This document shows, piece by piece, positions 20,674 to 29,156 of a DNA stretch of 56,360 nucleotides. The notes beneath the pieces are model-generated. The model saw nothing but the letters and a program-made list of their open reading frames with translations, did no database searches and was not told where the DNA came from. The stretch comes from Alphaproteobacteria bacterium (GTDB taxonomy: Bacteria; Pseudomonadota; Alphaproteobacteria; UBA8366; GCA-2717185). Both the position numbers and the translations under genes were made by a program. Location: contig JBBDQU010000010.1 of NCBI GenBank assembly GCA_040905865.1, positions 1-56,360 on the forward strand. The letters run 5' to 3'. Each line of letters begins with the position of its first letter. Position 1 is the first letter of the stretch.

Positions 20674-22014
20674 ATGGCGCGCCTTGCCGCAATAATCACA
20701 TTATCAGCCATTCTGTCCCTGGCGGCTTCGCTGCCGGGACGCGCGGTCGTATTCAGTCCGGAATCCTTTACGCTCGACAATGGCATGCAGGTTGTCGTGG
20801 TAAGCAATCACCGCGTTCCCGTGGTGACCCACATGATCTGGTACAAGGTCGGGGCCATGGACGAACCGCCGGGAAAGTCGGGGTTGGCGCATTACCTTGA
20901 ACACCTGATGTTCAAGGGAACGGAATCCCTGGAGCCCGGTGAGTTTTCCGCCATCGTGGCCCGCAATGGCGGGCAGGAAAATGCGTTCACCTCACAGGAC
21001 TATACCGGATACTACCAGTCTGTCGCCGTCGACCGGCTGGAACTGATGATGAAGATAGAGGCGGACCGGATGACGAACCTGGTCCTGACCGATGAAATCA
21101 TCGAGCCCGAGCGACAGGTCGTGATCGAGGAGCGCCGCAGCCGCACCGACAACGAACCGTCGGCCTTGTTGCGGGAACAGGTGAATACGGCATTTTTTCA
21201 GAATCATCCCTATCGGCTTCCGATTATCGGCTGGCAGCACGAAATCGAGGGTCTCACGCGGGATGACCTGATATCCTTTTACCGGGCCTGGTATGCGCCC
21301 AATAACGCGGTTCTCGTCATTTCCGGCGACGTGACGGTCGAAATGGTGCGGCCCCTGGCGGAAAAGTATTATGGTGTTATTCCCGCTCGCCCATTGCCCG
21401 AACGCGTGGCATGGCGCGAGCCGCCGCTGAATGCCGACCGGGGGGTGGAAATGAAGCATCCCCGGGTCCGGCAACCGGTCTGGTCGCGGCGTTTCATGGC
21501 GCCAGGCGTGATTTATGGCGCGACCGAACATGCGGATGCGCTGCAGGTGCTCAGTGAAATCCTCGCCGGCGGTGCGACGAGCCGCCTGTACCGCACGCTG
21601 GTTGTCGAGGAGAAGGTCGCGGTGTCGGCCGGAGCCTGGTATGAAGGCGACGGGCGCGGACCGGGCGTCTTCGGCTTCTATATCTCGCCGCCGCAGAATG
21701 GCGATGTCCGGGCTGCGGCGGTGGCGATGGACGCTGAAATCAAGAAGCTGATCGACAAGGGCGTCACCGAAGACGAAGTCGAGCGCGCTGTCAGGGAATT
21801 GCAGGATTCCGCCATATATGCGCTGGATTCCTTCCAGACTCCGGCGCGCGTGATCGGCGGAGCGCTTTCCATCGGTCAGACAATTGAGGATGTGGAATCC
21901 TGGCCGGATCGGATCGGCGCGATAACGGTCGATGCGGTTAACCGGGCAATCGCAGCGGTTCTGAAAGACCAGCACTCGGTAACGGCGCTGTTGTTGCCGG
22001 AACCGACGAGTTGA
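20674..22014 (+). CDS. M16 family zinc peptidase, catalytic subunit
   Basis: A 446-residue insulinase-like protein with a signal peptide (about 1-24). The inverted zinc motif HYLEH is at 73-77 (GLAHYLEHLMFKGTE), and a third ligand, probably E153, lies in VVIEERRSR, giving the HxxEH-x75-E pattern. A C-terminal M16 domain includes FYISPPQNGD. It probably works in the periplasm as a heterodimer with the next gene product, in the manner of mitochondrial-processing-peptidase-like bacterial pairs. GGAGG precedes the ATG. Confidence 0.94.
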   Translation: MARLAAIITLSAILSLAASLPGRAVVFSPESFTLDNGMQVVVVSNHRVPVVTHMIWYKVGAMDEPPGKSGLAHYLEHLMFKGTESLEPGEFSAIVARNGGQENAFTSQDYTGYYQSVAVDRLELMMKIEADRMTNLVLTDEIIEPERQVVIEERRSRTDNEPSALLREQVNTAFFQNHPYRLPIIGWQHEIEGLTRDDLISFYRAWYAPNNAVLVISGDVTVEMVRPLAEKYYGVIPARPLPERVAWREPPLNADRGVEMKHPRVRQPVWSRRFMAPGVIYGATEHADALQVLSEILAGGATSRLYRTLVVEEKVAVSAGAWYEGDGRGPGVFGFYISPPQNGDVRAAAVAMDAEIKKLIDKGVTEDEVERAVRELQDSAIYALDSFQTPARVIGGALSIGQTIEDVESWPDRIGAITVDAVNRAIAAVLKDQHSVTALLLPEPTS

Positions 22015-22021
22015 GGAAATC

Positions 22022-23371
22022 ATGATGTCGAAGCGCTTGATCTGTGGGCTCGTACTGGGTCTTTTCTGGCTTGCCGTAAACCCCGCGCGGGCGGTGGAGG
22101 TGGAGCGTGTGGTCAGCCCTGGCGGTATCGAGGCCTGGCTCGTCCGCGACCATAGCGTTCCCATAACCGCGATTGAATTCAGCTTCAGCGGCACTGGCGG
22201 GGCGCACGACCCGGACGGCAAGGCGGGGCTGGCGGAAATGGTCTCGAGCCTGATCGACGAGGGCGCCGGCGACCTGGACAGCCAGGCCTTTCAGCGCAAG
22301 ATGGAAGACATGTCGATCCGGATCAGCTTCTCGGCCGGGCTGGAAACGTTCCGGGGCAGCCTGAAGACCCTGAACCGGCACCGGGACGATGCCGCGGACC
22401 TGTTGCGCCTGTCGCTGACCGCGCCGCGTTTCGATCCCGATGCCGTCGCGCGGATCCGGCAACAGATTCTCGTGGGCCTGCAGCAGCAGTCAACCGACCC
22501 GGATTCGATTGCCCGCAAGGTCTGGCGGCGCGCCGTATTTGCGGATCATCCCTACGGGCGGCCCGTCGGCGGGACGGTTGAATCGGTTGCGGGCATCACC
22601 ATCGATGACATGAAGGATTTCGTTGCCAATCGCTTTGCGCGCGACAACCTGATTATTGGCGTCGTCGGCGATATCACGGTGGATGCGCTGGGACCGATGC
22701 TGGACAGTATTTTTGGCGCATTGCCCGCGACGTCCCGTCCGACGCCGTTGGCGGACGCGGCGATCGTTTCCGGCGGCGAAACCTATGTCGTCGAAATGGA
22801 CAATCCGCAAAGCGTCGTCGTGTTCGGCCAGGCCGGCCTGCGGCGCGACGATCCGGACTATTACGCCGCCTATGTGATGAATTACGTGCTTGGCGGCGGC
22901 GGGTTCGCCTCCCGGCTGTATCACGAGGTGCGTGAAAAGCGCGGCCTTGCCTACAGCGTTTACAGCTATCTGAACCCGACGCGGCACGGCGCGCTGATTT
23001 CCGGCGGTGTCGCGACGCGAAACGACCGGGTGGCGACATCGCTGTCCGTCATTCGGGACGAATGGCTGCGGATGTATGAGGAAGGCCCGAGCGAATCGGA
23101 ACTGGCCAATGCCAAGACGTTTCTGAACGGGTCATTCCCGCTGCGGCTGAGCAGCACCAGCAGCATCGCCCGGCTGCTGGTTTCCATGCAGTACCACAAA
23201 CTGGGCCAGGACTATATCGAGCGGCGCGCGGAAATCATCGATGCGGTCACGCTGGACGATGTGCGGCGGGTGGCGAAGCGGCTGCTGGCGCCGGAGAAAC
23301 TGACGGTGGTCGTCGTCGGCAAGCCGCAGGGCATAACGCCAACATCGGCGGCGCCGGAGATCAGGAGCTGA
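22022..23371 (+). CDS. M16 family peptidase-like protein, non-catalytic partner
   Basis: A 449-residue homologue of the preceding gene with its own signal peptide (about 1-24). The zinc motif position reads GKAGLAEMVSSLIDEG, so the histidines of HxxEH are missing. Conserved binding features remain, including LGGGGFASRLYHEVREKRGLAYSVYS in the C-terminal half. Such paralogues supply the substrate-binding half of the peptidase clamp. It starts 7 bases after the catalytic subunit and is convergent with the hydratase genes. An alternative ATG lies one codon later. Confidence 0.93.
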   Translation: MMSKRLICGLVLGLFWLAVNPARAVEVERVVSPGGIEAWLVRDHSVPITAIEFSFSGTGGAHDPDGKAGLAEMVSSLIDEGAGDLDSQAFQRKMEDMSIRISFSAGLETFRGSLKTLNRHRDDAADLLRLSLTAPRFDPDAVARIRQQILVGLQQQSTDPDSIARKVWRRAVFADHPYGRPVGGTVESVAGITIDDMKDFVANRFARDNLIIGVVGDITVDALGPMLDSIFGALPATSRPTPLADAAIVSGGETYVVEMDNPQSVVVFGQAGLRRDDPDYYAAYVMNYVLGGGGFASRLYHEVREKRGLAYSVYSYLNPTRHGALISGGVATRNDRVATSLSVIRDEWLRMYEEGPSESELANAKTFLNGSFPLRLSSTSSIARLLVSMQYHKLGQDYIERRAEIIDAVTLDDVRRVAKRLLAPEKLTVVVVGKPQGITPTSAAPEIRS

Positions 23372-23384
23372 GAGGCCGCAGGGG

Positions 23385-23807
23385 TCAGGGGTCCACGCGC
23401 GCGGTCGCCGACCCGGTGATAACCGTCTTGCCGTCCTGGTTGACCGTTTCGAGGGCGAGTTCGGCATAATGCGCGCCTCCTTCCTCGCGGACTTCCAGCA
23501 CCGTCGCCTTCGATGTCAGCGTATCGCCGGGCCATACCTGATTGGTGAAGCGGACGCCGAATTTCGTCAGCCGTCCGTCGCCGACATAATTGGTCAGCAT
23601 CTTGCCGGTCAGGCCCATCGACAGCATGCCATGAGCGAACACACCGGGATATCCGGCGACTTCACGGCTGTACAGGTCGTCGCTGTGCAGGGGGTTGTAG
23701 TCGCCGGAAGCGCCGGCATACATGACGATCTGCGTCCGCGTCAGGTCATCGACGACGACCTCTTCATAGGTGTCGCCAACGCTGAGCCTGCTTGCACTTA
23801 ACGGCAT
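23385..23807 (-). CDS. MaoC family hydratase (hotdog), C-terminal-type subunit
   Basis: A 140-residue hotdog protein with the hydratase-2 motif YAGASGDYNPLHSDDLYS, where Asp/His are the catalytic pair, followed by GVFAHGMLSMGLTGKML. An AAGGGGA ribosome site lies 7 bases before the ATG. It follows the FAS1-like hydratase gene by 11 bases. The pair resembles split eukaryote-type MFE-2/HadAB hydratases, in which one hotdog supplies catalysis and the other the fold. The acyl-CoA substrate is unknown. Confidence 0.9.
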   Translation of the reverse strand: MPLSASRLSVGDTYEEVVVDDLTRTQIVMYAGASGDYNPLHSDDLYSREVAGYPGVFAHGMLSMGLTGKMLTNYVGDGRLTKFGVRFTNQVWPGDTLTSKATVLEVREEGGAHYAELALETVNQDGKTVITGSATARVDP

Positions 23808-23818
23808 CCGGGATCCCC

Positions 23819-24304
23819 TTAATTCTGTTCGACGGGGCGTTCGGTCTTTACGCCGACGCTACGCGCGGTAACAACAAGCTCGCCATTCCGGTCGCGGTAT
23901 TCATGGATGGTTTCCGTGAACAGCAGCTTTCCGGCCCGCCGGCTTTCCTTTTCCCAGGTCTTGCCCGGCTTTCTGGTGACGGTGAGGACATCGCCGGGCT
24001 TCATCTGCTGGTGATACTCGAAATGCATTTCGGCATGCAGGCCGCCGGTGCTGGGGGCGGGGCCGTCCAGCCCGGTCGGGTTCTTGCCGGAACCGAACCA
24101 GGGCACGTTCGGGCGGTACCTCAGGTGATAATCTGGGTCGAACTGGTAGACGGCGCGCGCAAAGGTCGGCGGCGCCAGGATATGCCCCGCCTCGCTGTCT
24201 TTCGCGTATTCCGCATCGCTGTAAATCGGGTTTTCGTCGCCTATCGAGCGCGCAAACATCATGATATGACCCGCCTCGACCGGCATCCTGATTTCGTCCG
24301 CCAC
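23819..24304 (-). CDS. FAS1-like dehydratase/MaoC N-terminal-type hydratase subunit
   Basis: A 161-residue hotdog protein with FARSIGDENPIYSDAEYA and the PPTFARAVYQFDPDYHLR segment found in the N-terminal half of two-domain MaoC hydratases, plus HAEMHFEYHQQMKPGDVLTV. A GGGAGG ribosome site sits 6 bases before GTG 24304 but abuts ATG 24310 with no spacing, so GTG is preferred. It forms a two-gene operon with the next hydratase and probably a heteromeric enzyme. Confidence 0.87.
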   Translation of the reverse strand: MADEIRMPVEAGHIMMFARSIGDENPIYSDAEYAKDSEAGHILAPPTFARAVYQFDPDYHLRYRPNVPWFGSGKNPTGLDGPAPSTGGLHAEMHFEYHQQMKPGDVLTVTRKPGKTWEKESRRAGKLLFTETIHEYRDRNGELVVTARSVGVKTERPVEQN

Positions 24305-25018
24305 GGACATCCTCCCACAGAATTTTCGCAATAAGCCCACCGCGGTGACCCGCCATCGGCGGATGATTAAACCGTGCGTATTGTAACGACAGCGATGGAA
24401 GCCACGCAAGACGCGGGCGACGGTGCGGCCCATCGTCACGGATTGCCGTTTGATTTGAGATACGATGGCCGGAAATGGTGCGCCTAGAGGGTGCAACCTC
24501 GAACACCTTACCGGAAACACTGGAAGACTGGAACGAACAACTTCAACATTTGGATATAGATAAGCTCGACAACGATTTCGGAGGGCCGCAGCCATGATGG
24601 ACCTGCCCCTTCAGTCGAGCCGGAAGCCGTTCAACGATTCCGCCGCGCCCGCCAGCAGGCGGAAGCCGAAAGCCCCGCCGCCGTAGCAGTTCCAGAGGCT
24701 GCGCGGGGCATTGACGGAACGGCACACAGGCCGCGTCCATGAACTGGACGACGATATTCGGCATTATGGCGCGATGGAGAAATCCGCGCTGGAGGCTCAC
24801 AGGGACGCATTCTTCAAGGCAGCCAAACAACGTCAGGAGCAGCCGGAAACGGATCGGCCCATTCGTCGGGGTCGAAGGGCGAGCACGGCACGGAATGTCG
24901 ATCAGACTGACAGAGCGGATTCCGCGAAACCGGCGCGGTCGCGCCGCGACCGGAGCCCCGAACGATAGCAGACGGTGTCCGCTCAACCGATCTCCGGGCG
25001 TCAGAACAGCGTGAATTG
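24305..25018. other. Degenerate region of about 700 bases without an intact gene
   Basis: No reading frame longer than about 85 codons with credible coding character remains. On the plus strand three consecutive frames look like pieces of one broken gene (see 24475-24968). The region separates the hydratase pair from a helicase remnant and a Fic gene, which fits a decayed accessory island. Confidence 0.5.
24475..24968 (+). pseudogene. Possible frameshifted remnant of an unknown gene
   Basis: From ATG 24475 about 40 codons read as an acidic helix (TLPETLEDWNEQLQHLDIDK) ending at TGA near 24597. In a second frame the next stretch reads VEPEAVQRFRRARQQAEAES. In a third frame 24711-24968 reads ALTERHTGRVHELDDDIRHY, then EAHRDAFFKAAKQRQEQPE. 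All three have protein-like helical composition, so one gene broken by two frameshifts is plausible. No family was recognised. Confidence 0.3.
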
Positions 25019-25270
25019 TTACCGGGCCAGCCACGCTTCAATGCGTTTAAGACACGACGGGAGGTCATCTCTCACCTCATAAACCCAGAATCGGAGTACA
25101 TCGTATCCGAGCTCAAAAAGTCTCTGGTTTCGAATTGGGTCCCGACGACAAAGCTCACCCGTCCAATATAACAGGGGCAATGCGGAAGCGATATCACACT
25201 GACTAGCTTCATCGAAGACGACGATATCAAAGACACCGGGATCAAAGGGCTGAAGTATGAAGTGGCCCAT
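25019..25270 (-). pseudogene. Remnant of a superfamily-1 helicase/nuclease with a large internal deletion
   Basis: An 83-codon frame. It holds a helicase motif II (FDIVVFDEASQCDIASALPL), typical of UPF1-like SF1 helicases, directly joined to a segment resembling the C terminus of DUF559/very-short-patch-repair-like endonucleases (RNQRLFELGYDVLRFWVYEV, then KRIEAWLAR). In intact proteins hundreds of residues separate these parts. The ATG overlaps the fic stop codon (TGATG), so the residual frame may still be translated. Confidence 0.65.
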
Positions 25271-26379
25271 CACTGTACCGCCTTCAGCGAATAGCTGGTG
25301 CTCCGCCCGCCGCCGGGGTCGCGCGCGAGAATGTCTTTGCCGATGAGGTCGTTGATATCGCGCAGCGCGGTGTCGGGCGAGGACTTGGTGAGTTTCGCCC
25401 ATTTCGAGGAAGTCATCTTACCCTCGAACCCGTCAAGTAGCCGGTTGAGGATGTTGCGCTGGCGCTCGTTGAGCGGCTGCTCCCTGTGCGTTTCCCAGAA
25501 CCGGGCCTTGTGCAGAACACCTGCAAGGGTTTCTTCCGCGCCGCCAATAGCCCGGTCGAGACAACCCAGGAACCAATTCAGCCACAAGGTGATGTCGAGG
25601 TTACCCCGCTGCGTGGCCTCCAGGACGCTGTAATAGGCATTCCGATCCAGGCGGATTTGCGCGGACATGCTGTAAAAGCGCTGCGGGCTTTGGTCGGAAC
25701 GTGCCAGCGCCATATCGGCAATGGCGCGTGCGATGCGGCCGTTGCCGTCGTCAAAGGGGTGGATGGTGACGAACCATAGATGCGCGAGCGCCGCCTTGAG
25801 GACCGGGTCGAGCGGCAGGCCGGCATTGAACCATTTCAGGAAAGCCGACATTTCCGCATTGAGACGCGGCGCGGCGGGCGCTTCGAAGTGAACGCGCTCA
25901 CGCCCCAGCGGCCCGGAGACCACCTGCATCGGACCGGTTTTATCGTCACGCCATGCGCCGACGATAATTCTGGTCATGCCACTGCGCCCTGTGGGGAACA
26001 AAGCGGCATGCCAGCCGAACAGGCGTTCATCGGTCAGCGGTTCATCGTATTTCTGGGTGGCGTCGAGCATCATCTCGACCATGCCTTCGACGTGCCGCTC
26101 GGCCGGAGTCAACGCGCCGATATCCATGCCTAGCCGCCGGGCAATCGAGGAGCGGACTTGTTCCCTGTCGAGGATTTCGCCCTCGATCTCACTGGATTTG
26201 AGTACATCTTCGGTGAGGGTGGCCAACACCGCTTCGGCGCGCAGATCGAAGCCCAGGGATTCCATGCGCCCGATCAACCGCCCCTGCCGATGGCGTAGCG
26301 GCGCGAGCCGATGGGACACCGAAACCTCGTCCCACCGAAAGCCGGGCCACTCTTTTATCTCATGGATATATGGCGGCAT
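25270..26379 (-). CDS. Fic family protein with N-terminal inhibitory motif and C-terminal winged helix
   Basis: A 369-residue Fic enzyme that probably transfers AMP or another nucleotide phosphate group to protein hydroxyls. The catalytic motif HPFDDGNGRIAR is complete (H207-R218). An intramolecular inhibitory helix motif of the S/T-xxx-E-G/N type occurs as SSEIEG (62-67, with E66), so it is a class II self-inhibited Fic. The N terminus (PPYIHEIKEWPGFRWD) matches the DUF4172 type. The C terminus (about 300-369, RQRNILNRLLDGFEG then TSSKWAKLTKSSPDTALRDI) looks like a winged-helix DNA-binding domain. ATG 26379 is chosen because AAGGAG lies 8 bases upstream. Three palindromes upstream suggest self-regulation. 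Confidence 0.93.
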   Translation of the reverse strand: MPPYIHEIKEWPGFRWDEVSVSHRLAPLRHRQGRLIGRMESLGFDLRAEAVLATLTEDVLKSSEIEGEILDREQVRSSIARRLGMDIGALTPAERHVEGMVEMMLDATQKYDEPLTDERLFGWHAALFPTGRSGMTRIIVGAWRDDKTGPMQVVSGPLGRERVHFEAPAAPRLNAEMSAFLKWFNAGLPLDPVLKAALAHLWFVTIHPFDDGNGRIARAIADMALARSDQSPQRFYSMSAQIRLDRNAYYSVLEATQRGNLDITLWLNWFLGCLDRAIGGAEETLAGVLHKARFWETHREQPLNERQRNILNRLLDGFEGKMTSSKWAKLTKSSPDTALRDINDLIGKDILARDPGGGRSTSYSLKAVQ

Positions 26380-26490
26380 TCTCCGCACTCCTTACGGAGA
26401 TTATATCCGATTTTCACCGCAAAACGCCAGAAATTTCTCCGCAAAATATGCGGGGATTATGTCTAGCATTCTCCGCAATTGGGTATGCGG
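26380..26490. promoter_or_regulatory. Three-copy palindromic operator array upstream of fic
   Basis: Three imperfect dyads share TCTCCG(CA)...(TG)CGG(A/G)GA. The first, 26380-26400, has TCTCCG/CGGAGA arms. The second, 26436-26456, has TCTCCGCA/TGCGGGGA arms. The third, 26470-26490, has TCTCCGCA/TGCGG arms. The first overlaps the fic ribosome site, so binding there would block translation or transcription start. The Fic protein's own winged helix is the obvious candidate ligand. Confidence 0.65.
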
Positions 26491-26907
26491 GTCCAGGGGC
26501 GCAGGCTTCTGGTCGATGGTCCGGGAGAGCGAAATCTCCCGGTCGTCTCCAGGGGCGAAACCATGGTGCGGGTTCCATGGGCGGCAGACGCCCTGGTCGC
26601 AGGTCCATCGGCGACAACGATGGCCATGGGGGTTTCGGGGGAGCGCGGAGGCTCCCCTGAATGGAGGTGCACCGGCCAGACGGATGCGAGTGATGAACCG
26701 GCGATACGGTTTGATGGCGCAATTAGGCTCGATGCCTATATTGCGCCAAGACCGGGGGGATGCAACGGGGACGCGCCAGCGGGTCCCCTTGCCAAGATGG
26801 TTTTAATGTTCACCAAACGGGTCCCTTTAGCATCAGTAAAACATGCAGAAATCCGGCAATAAAGCGGGACTATTACTTGGTCCCATTGCCGGGAGGGAGC
26901 CGGAAAA
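26491..26907. other. Non-coding stretch between fic operator and small secreted-protein gene
   Basis: No convincing gene. A hairpin with CGGGAGA/TCTCCCG arms around GCGAAA lies near 26522-26541. Just before the next gene is a GC-rich GGGAGGGAG ribosome site (about 26890). Overlapping frames here lack domain features or ribosome sites and are treated as chance. Confidence 0.4.
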
Positions 26908-27189
26908 ATGGCACTGAGCAAATTAAGTACTGCGTTCTTCGGCAGCGTTCTGGCCGCAAGCGCGGCCCTTGCGCCGCAATCGCCAGCGGTCGCCCAGGAC
27001 GCGACCACACAGACCACGCGCGTCGCCGCGACAGAGGCAACGGGCGAAACGGCGATGGTCAAGGGAAAGCCGGTGACGTTGCGTATCGGACCGGGTTTCA
27101 ATCCAATTTCGGCAGATGGTGTCGCTTCTGTTCTGCGTAGCGAGGGGTGTCCGGTCACCGTGACCGGTGAAGGCGGATTAACGGCATAG
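26908..27189 (+). CDS. Small secreted hypothetical protein
   Basis: A 93-residue protein with a clear signal peptide (about 1-30: FFGSVLAASAALAPQSPAVA) and a short mature part that ends in SADGVASVLRSEGCPVTVTG with a single cysteine. No family recognised. A strong GGGAGGGAG ribosome site supports it as a real gene. It overlaps the end of the small minus-strand gene by 12 bases. Confidence 0.55.
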   Translation: MALSKLSTAFFGSVLAASAALAPQSPAVAQDATTQTTRVAATEATGETAMVKGKPVTLRIGPGFNPISADGVASVLRSEGCPVTVTGEGGLTA

Positions 27190-27375
27190 AACGACACGCC
27201 GGGGGCGTTTGTTCCGGCGCGAGACGCGCAAGTCGCGCACGGCCTGCCTCAGCAGATGGGCGGCGACTTCACCCATTTTTCGCGCGCTGATGCTGTCCAG
27301 CTGGCGGGCGCGGTGCGTCAGGCCGATAGCCTGTTCGCACCGCCGGTTCAGTTCCTGAAAATCTATCGGTATCAT
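27178..27375 (-). CDS. Small hypothetical basic protein
   Basis: A 65-residue helical protein starting MIPIDFQELNRRCEQAIGL, with a helix of QLDSISARKMGEVAAHLLRQ type and a very basic tail (VSRRNKRPRRVV). A GAGGTG ribosome-like site lies 5 bases upstream of the ATG. No family recognised. It could be a chance frame, but its composition is protein-like. Confidence 0.4.
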   Translation of the reverse strand: MIPIDFQELNRRCEQAIGLTHRARQLDSISARKMGEVAAHLLRQAVRDLRVSRRNKRPRRVVLCR

Positions 27376-27824
27376 GGCAACACCTCGCAATCAGGATGTC
27401 TCATGATTGAGGATGCGCCGGAAATGGCGTTGCCGCAGTGACCGGCATCACGTCTGTCGGGATTTCTTACGATTGCGGTTTGCCGGTCCCGATACCATGC
27501 AGTGCGTTGGGAATGTTGCCGTTTTGTGACGGGAACGGGCGCCGGGGCCGGAATTTGAACCGGGAAAGTGTCGGAATACTTTACAAAAAGCGAACCGGAA
27601 AATGTGGAAATAATAGATTAATCGTTATAAATCAATACTGTATCTATATGGCCCGAAAATTGCTGCTCCCATGCAACGATGTTCCTGAGGGGACGGGGGT
27701 GGGCGGCTGAGACAGTCCGTTCGTATTTGAAGCATCATGTCGAAAGCTGGCTCCGGCGGTCCGAATATTCGGGCCGCCGTTTTCGATTCCGCGCCGGTAG
27801 CGGGCGGCGAGCGTCCCTATACCG
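27376..27824. other. Intergenic region with AT-rich patch and orphan terminator
   Basis: About 450 bases without a supported gene. An AT-rich patch at about 27590-27660 (with ATTAATCGTTATAAATC and TATCTATATGG) could hold a promoter. About 110 bases later comes a plus-strand terminator. A short untranslated RNA running from about 27655 to 27783 would explain both; no known RNA family was recognised. Confidence 0.35.
27754..27783 (+). terminator. Orphan plus-strand terminator
   Basis: A long dyad, GGCGGTCCGAAT (27755-27766) against ATTCGGGCCGCC (27767-27778), is followed by G and TTTT. It is the same style as the tct terminators, but the only nearby downstream gene, the thiolase, runs on the other strand, and no clear plus-strand gene precedes it. 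Confidence 0.65.
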
Positions 27825-29009
27825 TCAGGCCACCTCGAACAGCCCCGCCGCGCCCATGCCGCCGCCGATGCACATGGTGCAGACAACCCGTTTCGCACCG
27901 CGGCGCCTGCCCTCGATCAGCGCGTGGCCGACCATCCGTGCGCCGCTCATGCCGAAAGGATGGCCGATGGATATCGCGCCGCCATTCACGTTCAGCAGTT
28001 CGTTGGGAATGCCGAGATAGTCGCGGCAGTACAGGACCTGCACCGCGAAGGCCTCGTTCAGTTCCCACAGGTCGATATCGTCCATTTTCAGCCCGTGCCG
28101 TTCCAGCAGCCGGGGCACCGCATGGATCGGGCCGATGCCCATCTCGTCCGGTTCGCAGCCGGCGACGGCGAGGCCCCGGAACCAGCCCAGCGGTTCGAGG
28201 CCGCGCTGCTCGGCCAGCTTCGCATCCATGACGACCGTGGCCGAGGCGCCGTCGGACAACTGGCTGGCATTGCCGGCGGTGATGAAGGCGTCGTCGCCCA
28301 TGACCGGTTTCAGCCCGGCCAGCCCGTCCAGCGAAGTCGTCGGCCGGTTGCCCTCGTCCTGCGACAGGGTGACGGTTTCCGGCCGGGTCTCGCCGGTCTC
28401 CCGGTCCGTGACGACCTTGCGCGTCGTCATCGCCACGATCTCGTCGTCGAACCGCCCGGCCTGCTGCGCCGCCGCCGTGCGCAGCTGGCTCTGCAGCGCA
28501 TATTCGTCCTGGGCCTCGCGGCTGACGCCATAGCGCCGGGCCACGGTTTCCGCCGTCTGGATCATGCTGTCGTACAGCGCCGGCTTGTGCGCGCGAATCC
28601 AGTCGCTTTCCTCATGGTAACTGTTGCGGTGTTCGTTGACGGTCAGGCTGACCGATTCCAGCCCGCCCGCGACCATGACGGGGACATGGTCGACGATGAC
28701 CCGCTGCGCCGCCATGGCGATGGTCTGCATGCCGGACGAACAGAACCGGTTGATCGTGGCGCCCGAGGTGGTTTCCGGCAGCCCGGCGCGGATCGCGATC
28801 TGCCGCGCGATATTGCCCCCGGTCGCGCCCTCCGGCATGGCGCAGCCCATCAGCACGTCCTCGACCTCGTCGGGCTCGATTCCGGCGCGCTCGACTGCAT
28901 GCCGCACCGCATGCGCCCCAAGCTCCGCCCCGTGGGTATCGTTGAAGGCGCCGCGATAGGCCCTGCCGATCGGCGTGCGCGCGGTGGAAACGATAACGGC
29001 TTCCTTCAT
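27825..29009 (-). CDS. Acetyl-CoA C-acyltransferase (thiolase)
   Basis: A 394-residue thiolase with the acylated nucleophile C90 in NRFCSSGMQ, the [10 protein letters not shown] histidine motif and the C-terminal active cysteine in [16 protein letters not shown]. The CIGGGMGAA ending and overall length fit degradative 3-ketoacyl-CoA/acetyl-CoA acyltransferases of fatty or aromatic acid catabolism. AAAGGA lies 9 bases before the ATG. It is divergent from the selenoprotein gene. Confidence 0.94.
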   Translation of the reverse strand: MKEAVIVSTARTPIGRAYRGAFNDTHGAELGAHAVRHAVERAGIEPDEVEDVLMGCAMPEGATGGNIARQIAIRAGLPETTSGATINRFCSSGMQTIAMAAQRVIVDHVPVMVAGGLESVSLTVNEHRNSYHEESDWIRAHKPALYDSMIQTAETVARRYGVSREAQDEYALQSQLRTAAAQQAGRFDDEIVAMTTRKVVTDRETGETRPETVTLSQDEGNRPTTSLDGLAGLKPVMGDDAFITAGNASQLSDGASATVVMDAKLAEQRGLEPLGWFRGLAVAGCEPDEMGIGPIHAVPRLLERHGLKMDDIDLWELNEAFAVQVLYCRDYLGIPNELLNVNGGAISIGHPFGMSGARMVGHALIEGRRRGAKRVVCTMCIGGGMGAAGLFEVA

Positions 29010-29156
29010 GGGAGTGCGTCCTTTGTTAACATGCCGGGAGCGACAGCGTAGCGCTCCCGGACGATCCGGCGCAACGGCGGTGGGCGGCTATGACGGGACA
29101 GCCGCTTGCGCCATAATTCGCCGCAACCCCACTGAACGGAACGAAGGATACCGCAC

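Noticed and set aside
24543-25034. Minus-strand frame of 163 codons in the decayed island
   Set aside because: No domain, no ribosome site, and composition typical of a shadow frame; the plus-strand fragments look more protein-like.
26479-26862. Plus-strand frame of 127 codons between fic and the small secreted-protein gene
   Set aside because: No recognisable features; it overlaps the operator array, lacks a ribosome site, and reads as low-information sequence.
27438-27710. 90-codon plus-strand frame before the orphan terminator
   Set aside because: No ribosome site and no protein-like pattern (scattered Cys and Pro, no helix or strand periodicity); a non-coding transcript is at least as likely.
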